A DNA stretch of 64,000 nucleotides from Myxococcales bacterium (GTDB lineage: Bacteria > Myxococcota_A > Polyangia > Polyangiales > Polyangiaceae): positions 1 through 64,000 of the forward strand of contig JAEUKE010000044.1 of assembly GCA_016794345.1 (NCBI GenBank), in the 5' to 3' direction. Each line of letters starts with the position of its first letter. The stretch's first letter is position 1. Positions 1 through 8,091 of this stretch are shown here, piece after piece. The position numbers were made by a program, and so were the translations under genes. Below the pieces are notes generated by a model that was not told where the DNA came from, did not search any database, and was given only the letters and a program-made list of their open reading frames with translations.

Positions 1-1398
1 TACGTCCGCCCGCGCCAGCTGGCCAAGATGAAATCGCTCTCGACCACGCTGAGCGTCAGCGCCGAGAGCGGTGACCAGCGCGTGGTGGACGAGATCGTCG
101 ACAAGCAGCTCGACCTCCGCGAGATCACCCGCGTCGCGCGGGACGCGCGAGAGGCCGGGATGCCGCTGCTCGTCCATTTCTTGATCGGGACACCCGGCGA
201 GACGAAGGCCGAGATCAGCCGGACGCTCGCGTTCGCCATCGAGCTCCACGAGGAGCACGGCGCGGAGCCGAGCCTCCAGTTCGCGACGCCGCTCCCGGGC
301 ACGCCGCTCGAGCGGCGCGCAATCGATCGGAGGATCACCCTGCCGGTGGTGGACGACTGGGGCCCGCTCTTTCAGAAGGAGCCATCGCTTGCGACCGAGG
401 AGGTCTCGCTCGAGGAGCTCCACCGCTTCAAGCAGACCTTCGATCGGCGCCTCGCCGCTTCGCGCGGGCCCAAGAAGATCATCTTGAACGCCACGTACCG
501 GTGCAACAACCGGTGCACGTTCTGTGCGACGGGCACGCGCACGCAACTCGACGGCGATCCGACGAGGCAACGCGAGATCCTCGTCAAGTACCGCAAGCTC
601 GGCGTCCGCCTCCTCGACATCGACGGCGGCGAGCCGACCCTCAATCCTGGGCTCTTCTCCTTGATTCGATTCGCGCGGAAGATCGGCTACGAGCGGGTCA
701 ACGTCACGACGAACGGTCGGATGGCGAGCTACGACCGCTTCGCGGAGGAGCTGCTCGGGAGCGGTGTGACGTCGGTCCTCGTCTCCATTCACGGCCCGGA
801 CGCCGAGACACACGCCCAGAACGTCGGCGTCGCCGAGGCCTTCGACCAGACGATCGCCGGCGCGAGGAACCTCGTCAGGCTGGCGCCGCCGGGCGTGGAG
901 CTGGGCGCCAACGTGACGATCACGAAGTCGAACCACAAGAAGCTGCCCGAGCTCGCCGCGCTCGTGCACGAGCTCGGCTTTCGTTGGCTGAACATCCAGT
1001 TCTTGACCCCGTTCGGACGGGCGACGAAATGGGTCGCGCCGGACACGGCGGAGGCCGCGCGCATCGCGATGGAGACCATCGACGCCTTCCGCGACCGGAT
1101 GCGGTTCCAGGTCATCAACCTGCCGGCTTGCTTCATGCCCGGCTACGAGGAGCACCTCGTGGGCGATCTCCTGAAGCTCGAGCGGCACATGATCTTCGTC
1201 AACAACGACGAGGTGAACCTCTTCGGTTACCTGCGCGAGCGGCGGTCGAAGAAGCCGGTGTGCGATGCTTGTCCGCACGCCGTCTTCTGCGGAGGCTTCT
1301 TCGACCTGGAGGACGCGCCCGAGCCCACGTGGCTGCTCTCGCCCGCCGATTTGGTCCGCCCCACGCGAAGCGACATTCCCGAACGCCCAAGACCATGA
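1..1398 (+). CDS. Double radical SAM protein (5' end outside window)
   Basis: The reading frame is open to base 1, so the first in-window ATG at 28 is internal and the protein begins upstream. The N-terminal part is the second half of a radical SAM barrel of the Elp3/B12-binding type: it shows the SAESG strand, then the FLIGTPGET and ATPLPGTPLE segments. A second complete radical SAM domain follows, with CNNRCTFC (CxxxCxxC) at bases 502-525, a GGEPT SAM-binding motif near 628, and a terminal CDACPHAVFC cluster near 1261 that could hold an auxiliary Fe-S centre (SPASM/twitch-like). The stop overlaps the next start by ATGA, so the genes are translationally coupled. The family is clear; the substrate is unknown. 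Two radical SAM modules in one chain is unusual. Confidence 0.85.
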   Translation, partial: YVRPRQLAKMKSLSTTLSVSAESGDQRVVDEIVDKQLDLREITRVARDAREAGMPLLVHFLIGTPGETKAEISRTLAFAIELHEEHGAEPSLQFATPLPGTPLERRAIDRRITLPVVDDWGPLFQKEPSLATEEVSLEELHRFKQTFDRRLAASRGPKKIILNATYRCNNRCTFCATGTRTQLDGDPTRQREILVKYRKLGVRLLDIDGGEPTLNPGLFSLIRFARKIGYERVNVTTNGRMASYDRFAEELLGSGVTSVLVSIHGPDAETHAQNVGVAEAFDQTIAGARNLVRLAPPGVELGANVTITKSNHKKLPELAALVHELGFRWLNIQFLTPFGRATKWVAPDTAEAARIAMETIDAFRDRMRFQVINLPACFMPGYEEHLVGDLLKLERHMIFVNNDEVNLFGYLRERRSKKPVCDACPHAVFCGGFFDLEDAPEPTWLLSPADLVRPTRSDIPERPRP

Positions 1399-1823
1399 CA
1401 AGTGAACAGCTCGCAAACGATGAATCCGATGGCGTGCTCGCCCTGCGCGTGCCGTCCTCCGCGTATCCTCGGGACGCCGTCTACGCGGCCGCGTTCTCCT
1501 TCATCGACCGTGCGTACGTCATGCTCCGTCGACCCGACGAGGCCCATATCGAGATCGCGCTGCGGCCGAAGGAAGGCAGCGCCGCGATCACCGCGGCCGA
1601 GCTGGAGGAGGCGCTCGGCGCGGCGAAGCTGACGGTCGAATCGGCGGAGGCAGGACGCGCCTGGGTGGAGGGCATCGTCCTCGGCGCATTCGGCGCGCCC
1701 GAGCCCACCGAGACCGAGACCGCGGCCCCTGCACTGCCCGACCTCGACCCGGAAGACCTCGCGGCATTCGACGACCCGCTGGGGATCGCCAAGAGCTGGG
1801 AAGAGAAACACAAGAAGCCGTGA
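1395..1823 (+). CDS. HxsD-like small protein of a radical SAM cluster
   Basis: 142 residues, no signal peptide or membrane segment. The segment from YPRDAVYAAAF through DRAYVMLRRP to IALRPK, followed by a helical region ending in IVLGAFGA, resembles my recollection of HxsD, the small partner in His-Xaa-Ser radical SAM cassettes. The C-terminal 40 residues are acidic and Pro-rich (about residues 95-135) and end in a charged EEKHKKP tail. The ATG overlaps the previous stop (ATGA) and its own stop overlaps the GTG of the next gene, locking it into the radical SAM operon. HxsD proteins have no firmly known biochemical role; acting as a binding partner or peptide chaperone of the maturases is an inference. 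The alternative is an unrelated small operon protein. Confidence 0.6.
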   Translation: MTSEQLANDESDGVLALRVPSSAYPRDAVYAAAFSFIDRAYVMLRRPDEAHIEIALRPKEGSAAITAAELEEALGAAKLTVESAEAGRAWVEGIVLGAFGAPEPTETETAAPALPDLDPEDLAAFDDPLGIAKSWEEKHKKP

Positions 1824-3616
1824 AGGCGCTCGTCAAGGTCGGCTACGCGTGCAACGAGAACTGCACGTTCTGTCATACGGCCGACGTGCGACACCAGAAC
1901 GACTCGGCCGACCGTGTGGAGTGGAAGATCGAGCGAGCGAGAGCGCTCGGCTATGACATGGTCGTCCTCTCCGGAGGCGAGCCGACGATCCGGCCTGAGC
2001 TCCGGCGCTGGGCGGCCAAGGTCGCGTCGCTCGACATGGACCTGGGCCTCGTCACGAACGGGCTCGTGCTCTCGTACCGAGGCCTGGCCGACGAGCTCAT
2101 CGAGGAGCACAGGCTGCGCTACGTCTACCTGTCCCTCCACGGCGGCACCGCGAAGGTGCACCGGTCGGTCGTGCGCGCCGACACCTTCGCGCAGGCGCTC
2201 GCCGCCATCGACAACCTCGAGGGGCGCGTGCCCGACCTGACGATCAACTGCGTCGTTACGACCGCCAACCTCGAGAGCCTCGGCGGGCTCGTCGACCTCC
2301 TCGCCGAGCGAAGCGGCCTCACCCTCAAGCTCTCGATGACGCAGCCCAAGGGCGGCGCCGCCCACGCCTTCGACGTCATCGTCCCGGACGTGGAGGCGTG
2401 TGCACGCGCCATCCACGCGGCCATCACGCGCGGCATCGAGAGGGGCGCGACCATTGGCTTTGCTCACGACGGCGTCCCGCTCTGTCTCTTGCCGGGGCTC
2501 GAGCACCTCTACGACGACCTGAAGACGCACCGCTACGCGACGATGATCGAGGCCGACGAGGACGACTTCGTCCCGGTCGACGACGTGGCCAAGATCCACC
2601 CGCCCGCGTGTGACGACTGCGCGTTGAAGGGCCCGTGCCCGGGCCTCTACCGCGGGTACGCCGAGTCGCGCGGCTCTGGCGCGCTGCGGCCCGTGCTCGG
2701 CAGAGCGCGCTCGAACTCCTACAACCTCTTGCCGGAGCGCGATCTCGCCGGGCAGCCGGGCCCAGCCTGCCCGGTCCGCGCGTTCGGCGTGAGCCCGTTC
2801 GATCGCGGCCGGACCCTCCTGCTCAAGCTGCGTGATCGGCTCCGCCTCTACCGCACCGAGACGCGCGACTTCACCGACGCGGAGCTCGCTTCCACGAAGC
2901 TCGAGCGCGAGCAGATCTACGTGGACGTCTCGCGCAAGCTCTTCTCCGACGACTTCGCGCGCGACCTCCGCAAGCTCACGCGAAGCCCGGCGTGCGCGAG
3001 CTGCCCGGACGACGCGCGATGCACCGGCGCGTACGAGCCCATCCGGGCCGACCTGTTCTCGCGAGACGACGCGCGCGTGCGCGAGATCTTGGCCGGGCTA
3101 CGCGGCCGCATCCTGGACGTGGGCTGCGGAGAAGGTCGCTACCTCGACGCGCTGGCGCCCGCCATGGACCGCGGCGAGGTGACCTACCTGGGCCTCGATC
3201 CCGAAGAAGAACGCCTCGCCCTGCTCGCGGCGCGCCACCCTCGCGCGTCGTTCCTCGCGGCGCACGCCGACGAGCTCCCTGCCGAGGGAGAGCCGTTCGA
3301 CCACGCCCTCTTTCTTCGGAGCTTCAACCATCTCCCCGATGCGCGGCGCGCGATCTCGGCCGTGCTCGAGCGGCTCGCCCCGGGCGGCACGCTGCTGCTC
3401 GTCGACAACGTCGCCTTCGGCCTGGTCCGCGAAGCAGCCGTCGCCAAGCGCGCAGAGGCGGCGCCCGCCGGCTTCGAGCACCACCGCAACGACGGAGCGG
3501 CCGAAGCGCTGGCGCGCCTCGACGGCCTTCCGCTCACGCTCGTCGAGCGACGGGACGTCGCCCGCGACACCTCGAATCAGTGGCTGCTGCGCTTCGAGCG
3601 GCGAGCGGTATCATGA
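1820..3616 (+). CDS. Radical SAM protein fused to a SAM-dependent methyltransferase
   Basis: 598 residues from a GTG start overlapping the previous stop. The radical SAM motif sits at the extreme N-terminus (C11, C15, C18 in CNENCTFC), with GGEPT about 40 residues later and the SLHGGTAKVH strand typical of peptide-modifying members. Two further clusters follow: CDDCALKGPC near residue 263 and CASCPDDARC near 391, each CxxCx5C, which suggests auxiliary iron-sulfur sites. From about residue 425 there is a class I methyltransferase with motif I ILDVGCGEGRY, a LGLDPE acidic strand and a LAPGGTLLLVDN strand. Both halves use S-adenosylmethionine but by different chemistry. The fusion implies sequential radical modification and methylation, or a methyltransferase working on a radical product. 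The substrate is not visible. Confidence 0.85.
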   Translation: MKALVKVGYACNENCTFCHTADVRHQNDSADRVEWKIERARALGYDMVVLSGGEPTIRPELRRWAAKVASLDMDLGLVTNGLVLSYRGLADELIEEHRLRYVYLSLHGGTAKVHRSVVRADTFAQALAAIDNLEGRVPDLTINCVVTTANLESLGGLVDLLAERSGLTLKLSMTQPKGGAAHAFDVIVPDVEACARAIHAAITRGIERGATIGFAHDGVPLCLLPGLEHLYDDLKTHRYATMIEADEDDFVPVDDVAKIHPPACDDCALKGPCPGLYRGYAESRGSGALRPVLGRARSNSYNLLPERDLAGQPGPACPVRAFGVSPFDRGRTLLLKLRDRLRLYRTETRDFTDAELASTKLEREQIYVDVSRKLFSDDFARDLRKLTRSPACASCPDDARCTGAYEPIRADLFSRDDARVREILAGLRGRILDVGCGEGRYLDALAPAMDRGEVTYLGLDPEEERLALLAARHPRASFLAAHADELPAEGEPFDHALFLRSFNHLPDARRAISAVLERLAPGGTLLLVDNVAFGLVREAAVAKRAEAAPAGFEHHRNDGAAEALARLDGLPLTLVERRDVARDTSNQWLLRFERRAVS

Positions 3617-5310
3617 AGCCCTTGGCCACGCGCACGCCTCATCGATTGCCGGTCGTCCAGTCGGGACCGGACACGGCCTGGACCGACTTCCAGAACGACG
3701 TGCTCGCGCGGTCGAAGACGCTGGCCCACGAGAGCGCCGCGCACGAGAAGCGAAACTGGGTTCGCCTCAGCTACGACTGCAACAACCATTGCATCTTCTG
3801 CCTCGACTCGAACGCCCACGACGGGACGATGCGCGCGGCGGCGGACATCAAGACGCAGATCGTGGAGGGGCGGAAGCGCGGCGCCGACCGGCTCATCCTC
3901 TCGGGCGGCGAGCCGACGATGCACAAGAACTTCCTCGACTTCGTCCTGCTCGGGAAGAAGGCCGGCTACCCCAAGGTCCAGACGGTGACCAACGGGCGCA
4001 TGTTCCGCTATCCGGAGTTTCTCACGCGGGCAGCCGACAACGGGCTCGACGAGATCACGTTCTCCTTGCACGGCCACACCGCGAAGCTGCACGACGCGCT
4101 CGTCGGCACGCCCGGGGCCTTCGAAGAAGAGGTGGCCGGGCTCAAGGCGGCGCTCGCCTCGGGCCGGTTCATCGTGAACGTGGACATCGTCATCAACAAG
4201 CGGAACGTCCAGCACCTGCCGACCATGCTCGAGACCTTCCTCGAGTGGGGTGTGCGCGAGTTCGATCTGCTCCACGTGATTCCGTTCGGCAACGCGTGGA
4301 CCGAGGCGAGGGAGCACCTCTTCTACGACCTGGAAGAGAACCTACCCTACCTGCAACAGGCCTTTGCCTTCGCACGGCGACCGGACGTGCACGTCTGGCT
4401 CAATCGCTTTCCGCCGCCCTACACCGAGGGCTTCGAGGATCTCATCCAGGACCCGTACAAGCTCAACGACGAGGTCCGCGGGCGTCGCGAGGAGTTCGAC
4501 CGCTATCTCTCGCTGGGCGAGAAGCTCTCGTGCCGCGAGCCGGAGCGGTGCGCGGTCTGTTACCTGCAGAGCCTCTGCGACGGGCTCGACGAGACGCTCG
4601 CTGCCGTGAAGGCCAAGCAGGTCGATCGACTGCGCGTCGAGCGCCGCCTCCCCGTCGGGGGCTCGTTGCCGGCCGCGCGCTCGGTGCTGCTGGTCGCGGT
4701 CGATGTCGCGGAGGCGAAGGCGCTGGCGGCCAAGCTCCCGCCCGGCGCCCGGCTCGAGCTGCGGCTCGACGAATACCGCGGGCTCGAGGCCGAGCTCGCG
4801 GACGACTCCTCCGTGCTCGCCCGCCGCGTCGACCGATGCCACGCGAAGAGCCCCGAGCAGCTCACGCGACTCGCGGCGATGGCGGAGCCGTTCGAGATCG
4901 TCGTGGATCTCGACGTGGACACCGCGGCGGCGCTCCGCGCGCTCCCGGAGGTGCCGGCGCGCGTGGTCCTCCGGCAACCGAACTACGACCGAGCTTCCGC
5001 CGCCGCCGAGCGCGACGTCGCGGACGTCGCGGCGGTCTTGGCGGAGCTGCCGTCATCCGTCCAGATCGAGAACGTCCCGCCCTGCATCGCCGGCTCACGC
5101 TACCGACCCGAGCCACGCACGGCCGACGTGGCCGTCCTCGGGTCGGACGGCAGGCTCGTGATGACGGCGTTCACGCAGCGGTTCGTGGAGGACGGCTTCT
5201 ACACGAAGCCCGTTCGTTGCCGGACGTGTGGGGAGAACACGCGCTGTCGCGGCGTCCACGTCAACTGGGTGCGCGCCCACGGCTTCGCGCGTTTGTCGCC
5301 TCTTCGGTAG
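3613..5310 (+). CDS. Radical SAM protein with C-terminal extension and second Cys cluster
   Basis: 565 residues; the ATG overlaps the preceding stop (ATGA). The radical SAM core carries CNNHCIFC (C56, C60, C63), GGEPT and the SLHGHTAKLHDALVG strand. A first auxiliary cluster (CREPERCAVCYLQSLC, near residues 307-323) closes the core. A region of about 200 residues with no recognised family follows; it has alternating beta strands and helices suggestive of a Rossmann-like fold. It ends in another CRTCGENTRC cluster (near 536-545) and a conserved-looking GFARLSPL tail. This is the last gene of the coupled set; the convergent gene begins 5 bases later. No short precursor-peptide gene lies between it and its neighbours. 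Confidence 0.82.
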   Translation: MKPLATRTPHRLPVVQSGPDTAWTDFQNDVLARSKTLAHESAAHEKRNWVRLSYDCNNHCIFCLDSNAHDGTMRAAADIKTQIVEGRKRGADRLILSGGEPTMHKNFLDFVLLGKKAGYPKVQTVTNGRMFRYPEFLTRAADNGLDEITFSLHGHTAKLHDALVGTPGAFEEEVAGLKAALASGRFIVNVDIVINKRNVQHLPTMLETFLEWGVREFDLLHVIPFGNAWTEAREHLFYDLEENLPYLQQAFAFARRPDVHVWLNRFPPPYTEGFEDLIQDPYKLNDEVRGRREEFDRYLSLGEKLSCREPERCAVCYLQSLCDGLDETLAAVKAKQVDRLRVERRLPVGGSLPAARSVLLVAVDVAEAKALAAKLPPGARLELRLDEYRGLEAELADDSSVLARRVDRCHAKSPEQLTRLAAMAEPFEIVVDLDVDTAAALRALPEVPARVVLRQPNYDRASAAAERDVADVAAVLAELPSSVQIENVPPCIAGSRYRPEPRTADVAVLGSDGRLVMTAFTQRFVEDGFYTKPVRCRTCGENTRCRGVHVNWVRAHGFARLSPLR

Positions 5311-5314
5311 GCGC

Positions 5315-7876
5315 TCAGTCGACCGGCGGCCCCGCCTCGATGGCGCGGCGGTAGCGCTCGCGCCGCGGCTCCTCGCGCAGGATCTCGTACGCCTCGTCGA
5401 GCACCTCGAGGATGAGGGTCACGTCGGCCTGGAGATCGGCGGTCTTCGCGGTGAGGAGGCGGGACGGCTCGAGCGACCGGCGAAGGTCGAGGTAGGCGCG
5501 CTTGATCTCGTACGAGGTCGCCCCGCGGCCGACGCCGAGGAGCGAGAAGTAGTCCCCCTCCCGAACGAGCGCCACGCGCGCTCGCACACGAGCCCTGACA
5601 GCTTCGTCATCGATCGGATCGGGGGCCTCTCGCGGAGCGGCCTTGGGTCGCGGCGCGGGCGCGTGAACGGCGAGCACGTCCAGCTCGACGAGCGCGCGCA
5701 CGACGCTGACGATCTCCGCCGCCGGATCCGGGCAGACCTCCTCCACCGTCTTGCCCGCCGCGCCCAGGGCGGCCGCTCGCTCTTCATCGGACAGGGCGCA
5801 CTCGGAGAGGAGGGCGGGGCGGCTCCCGCTGTCGAGGCGAGCAGACGCCCCGCCCAGCGCCGCGAGCGAATGCTGCGGCGCGAGCACCCGCCGCGCGGTC
5901 TCCACGAACACCTCGGCGCCGGTCGACCCGCCGAAGACGCCCGGCTCGAGCTTGAGGCGTCCGTTGGGCTCGTCCTCGATCTCGACGGTGCCAGGGCCGC
6001 TCGCCATGGCGCGACCGACCAACCACTCCGCGTGGGCCCGGAGCACCGGCCAGAGATCGTCCTGCGCGAGGTGTCCTTGAGCGATGAGCGCAGCGCCCGC
6101 GTGGCGGCCCGATGGAGGCAGCTTGCCGGCCATTCGCGCCGCCACGGCTCGGTCGATGTCGCCCCGGCTGACGAGGAACGCGACGAGCGTCTCGTCCGCG
6201 ATCTCCGACGTGGCCGTCACCACGTCCCCCTCCGAGAGCACGATGCGCCGGACGCCGGTGTTCGTCGTCAGGGACAACGTGCCGGTCATCCGTCCGGCGA
6301 TGGCGCGGGCCAGCGGCTTGAGGCCTTCGGCCGCGCCGAACACGACCGGCATCGCGGTGGACTCACGGCGAGCCGGCGCGGAGGTGGCCACGGAGGTGCG
6401 CGGCCGCGACAGAGCGGCGCTCGCCGGCTGCATGGTCATGATCGGCGGGCCGGAGTCGCGCGCCGTGCCGGACGCCGGCATGGGGATGCTCGGGATGACG
6501 AGGACCGGCGCGTCGTCTTGGGTCGCCTGCACCGCGTGACGATCGAAGGCGCGGCCTTCGGCGATGTCTCGCGGCTCGCGGAAGCGGACGGGCGGCGACA
6601 GCGGAGGCGCGGTGAAGAGGCCGTCCGGCTGCCCCGGCATCTCGGTCGGCGCGAGGGCCTGCGCGGGCGCCTCGAAGAGCTCCCCGGGCCCGAGCGTGTG
6701 GAGGAGCACGGGCGGCGAGCTCGCGAGCACGCTCGGCTGGACGGACTCGGCGGCTGTCGAGACGCGAACCGGCTCCGGCGTGCCGACCCCCGTCGCGACG
6801 CGTGACGGCGGCGGGGTGCCGGAGACCTGGCTGCGACCATGCTCGAAGGGCGAACGTCGGGATGTCGCCTGTGTGCCCGCTGCGACGGGCGCGCTGGAGC
6901 CGAGGTATGTGGGCGAGGCGAGGCCCGAGCCGTCGTGCGCCCCGTCGCCCGCGTCGATCCCGCTCGAGGAGCTGGAAGCGCGCGGGATCGGCGTCATCGC
7001 GGCGGGGCTGAGGCGTATCGATCCGGTGCCGTCCGCTCCTGGCACGCGGCCGCCGGTCCCTTCCAGCCCGGTCCCCACGTTCTCCTCGAAGGCGTCGAGG
7101 GGCTCGTCCAGGATCGCGAGCGTCTCGGGAGAAAGGACAGAATCGTCATCACTGGGAGCGGGTGAGCTCGACCGGCGGTCGAGCGTGGAGCGAACGCGCT
7201 CCTCCGCTTCGGCGATCTTCCGCGAGAGCTCGGGGCTCAGCGCGACGGGCTCGAGGAGCAGGCCTGCCGCGAAGCTCCCCTCGCCCGGGTCGATGAAGGC
7301 CCCGAGCTCGAGCGGGTCGTCCGAGATCGAGAGCTGGGAGATCGGCGGGATGCTGTCGGCCGCAGGCGGCACGCTCGGCCGCGGGGCGTACATCGGCGGG
7401 GGCGTGGTGCCGCGCCGCGCATAGCCTGGGCCCGCGGGGCTCGCCAAGGAGGTGATCCGGTCGACCAGGCGAGCGACGTCGACGGGGCGCTCGAAGACGC
7501 TCTCCAGCAAGCTCACGTCCGGCAGCTCGGCGGCGCGGAGCGGATCGCCCACACACAGGACCTCGAGGTCGTCCGCGCGAAGCGCGCGGGCGGCCTTGAC
7601 GGTCGCGATCGCGCCCGGCTGGTCCACGTCCACGACGAGGATCCGCGGGACCTCGCTCACGACGCGCGACTCGATCATCCCCAGCGGAACATCGATGACC
7701 GCGAAGCCGCGCGCGCGCAGCGCCGCCGCGATCTCCTCCCCCTCCACCGAGGCGTCGGCGAGGAGGATCACGTCCCCTCCGAAGTCCTCGAACAGCTCGG
7801 ACGGATCCGCCGGCTTCGCCTCGGGCGGCAGCCGAGATTCGGGTCGAGCTTCGTTCGGGGGCGCGGACGGAGGCAC
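5315..7876 (-). CDS. Receiver-like / DUF4388-like / degenerate J-domain fusion
   Basis: About 853 residues from a GTG chosen because no ATG precedes the first domain; the frame stays open to a TTG at 7966, which would overlap the divergent gene, so the start is uncertain. Residues ~20-140 resemble a response-regulator receiver (ILLADAS, then ILVVDVDQPG). A long Pro/Ser/Ala-rich linker runs to about 530. Residues ~530-690 resemble the DUF4388/PATAN domain (GTLSLTTNTGVRRIVLSEG, then DETLVAFLVSRG). The end is a J-like domain (YFSLLGVGRGATSYEIKRAY) in which the HPD tripeptide needed to stimulate Hsp70 is absent (LEPSRLL in its place). This architecture is a signalling or motility adaptor type common in Myxococcota. 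A cytosolic scaffold role is inferred. Confidence 0.72.
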   Translation of the reverse strand: MPPSAPPNEARPESRLPPEAKPADPSELFEDFGGDVILLADASVEGEEIAAALRARGFAVIDVPLGMIESRVVSEVPRILVVDVDQPGAIATVKAARALRADDLEVLCVGDPLRAAELPDVSLLESVFERPVDVARLVDRITSLASPAGPGYARRGTTPPPMYAPRPSVPPAADSIPPISQLSISDDPLELGAFIDPGEGSFAAGLLLEPVALSPELSRKIAEAEERVRSTLDRRSSSPAPSDDDSVLSPETLAILDEPLDAFEENVGTGLEGTGGRVPGADGTGSIRLSPAAMTPIPRASSSSSGIDAGDGAHDGSGLASPTYLGSSAPVAAGTQATSRRSPFEHGRSQVSGTPPPSRVATGVGTPEPVRVSTAAESVQPSVLASSPPVLLHTLGPGELFEAPAQALAPTEMPGQPDGLFTAPPLSPPVRFREPRDIAEGRAFDRHAVQATQDDAPVLVIPSIPMPASGTARDSGPPIMTMQPASAALSRPRTSVATSAPARRESTAMPVVFGAAEGLKPLARAIAGRMTGTLSLTTNTGVRRIVLSEGDVVTATSEIADETLVAFLVSRGDIDRAVAARMAGKLPPSGRHAGAALIAQGHLAQDDLWPVLRAHAEWLVGRAMASGPGTVEIEDEPNGRLKLEPGVFGGSTGAEVFVETARRVLAPQHSLAALGGASARLDSGSRPALLSECALSDEERAAALGAAGKTVEEVCPDPAAEIVSVVRALVELDVLAVHAPAPRPKAAPREAPDPIDDEAVRARVRARVALVREGDYFSLLGVGRGATSYEIKRAYLDLRRSLEPSRLLTAKTADLQADVTLILEVLDEAYEILREEPRRERYRRAIEAGPPVD

Positions 7877-7965
7877 GGGCGCGACCGAATCTACCAGACC
7901 GAAGGGGAAAGGTTGCCGCGGCGAGCGTCCGCGGGCAGAAGAAGGGTCATGCGGGAGACAGGCCA

Positions 7966-8091
7966 ATGAGGGTCCCGGCCACCAAGGAGGAGCTCCTGAT
8001 CGTCGCCTGGCTCGTGCTCCTCGTGATCGTCGGCACGAAGCTCGGCAGCATCGGCGAGCTCATCGCCAGGGCGCTGCACCGGCGGCGATGA
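7966..8091 (+). CDS. 41-residue TatA/TatB-like membrane peptide
   Basis: A short ORF with ATG at 7966 and GGAG nine bases upstream. Its TGA overlaps the ATG of the following gene (ATGA), which argues that it is translated. The peptide has an N-terminal EELLIVAWLVLLVIVG membrane helix followed at once by TKLGSIGELIARALHRRR. The order of transmembrane helix, glycine hinge, Lys-Leu and short amphipathic basic helix is that of TatA/TatB subunits of the twin-arginine translocase. It lacks most of the amphipathic helix and the acidic tail; Tat proteins are normally at least 55-60 residues. It could be a minimal Tat component or a look-alike small membrane protein. Confidence 0.5.
   Translation: MRVPATKEELLIVAWLVLLVIVGTKLGSIGELIARALHRRR

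Noticed and set aside
1..5310. A His-Xaa-Ser repeat protein (HxsA) or short RiPP precursor inside the radical SAM cluster
   Set aside because: Looked for short frames in the plus strand and at the gene junctions; all junctions overlap by 4 bases and no His-Xaa-Ser repeat or short Cys/Gly-rich peptide was seen. It may lie upstream of the window.
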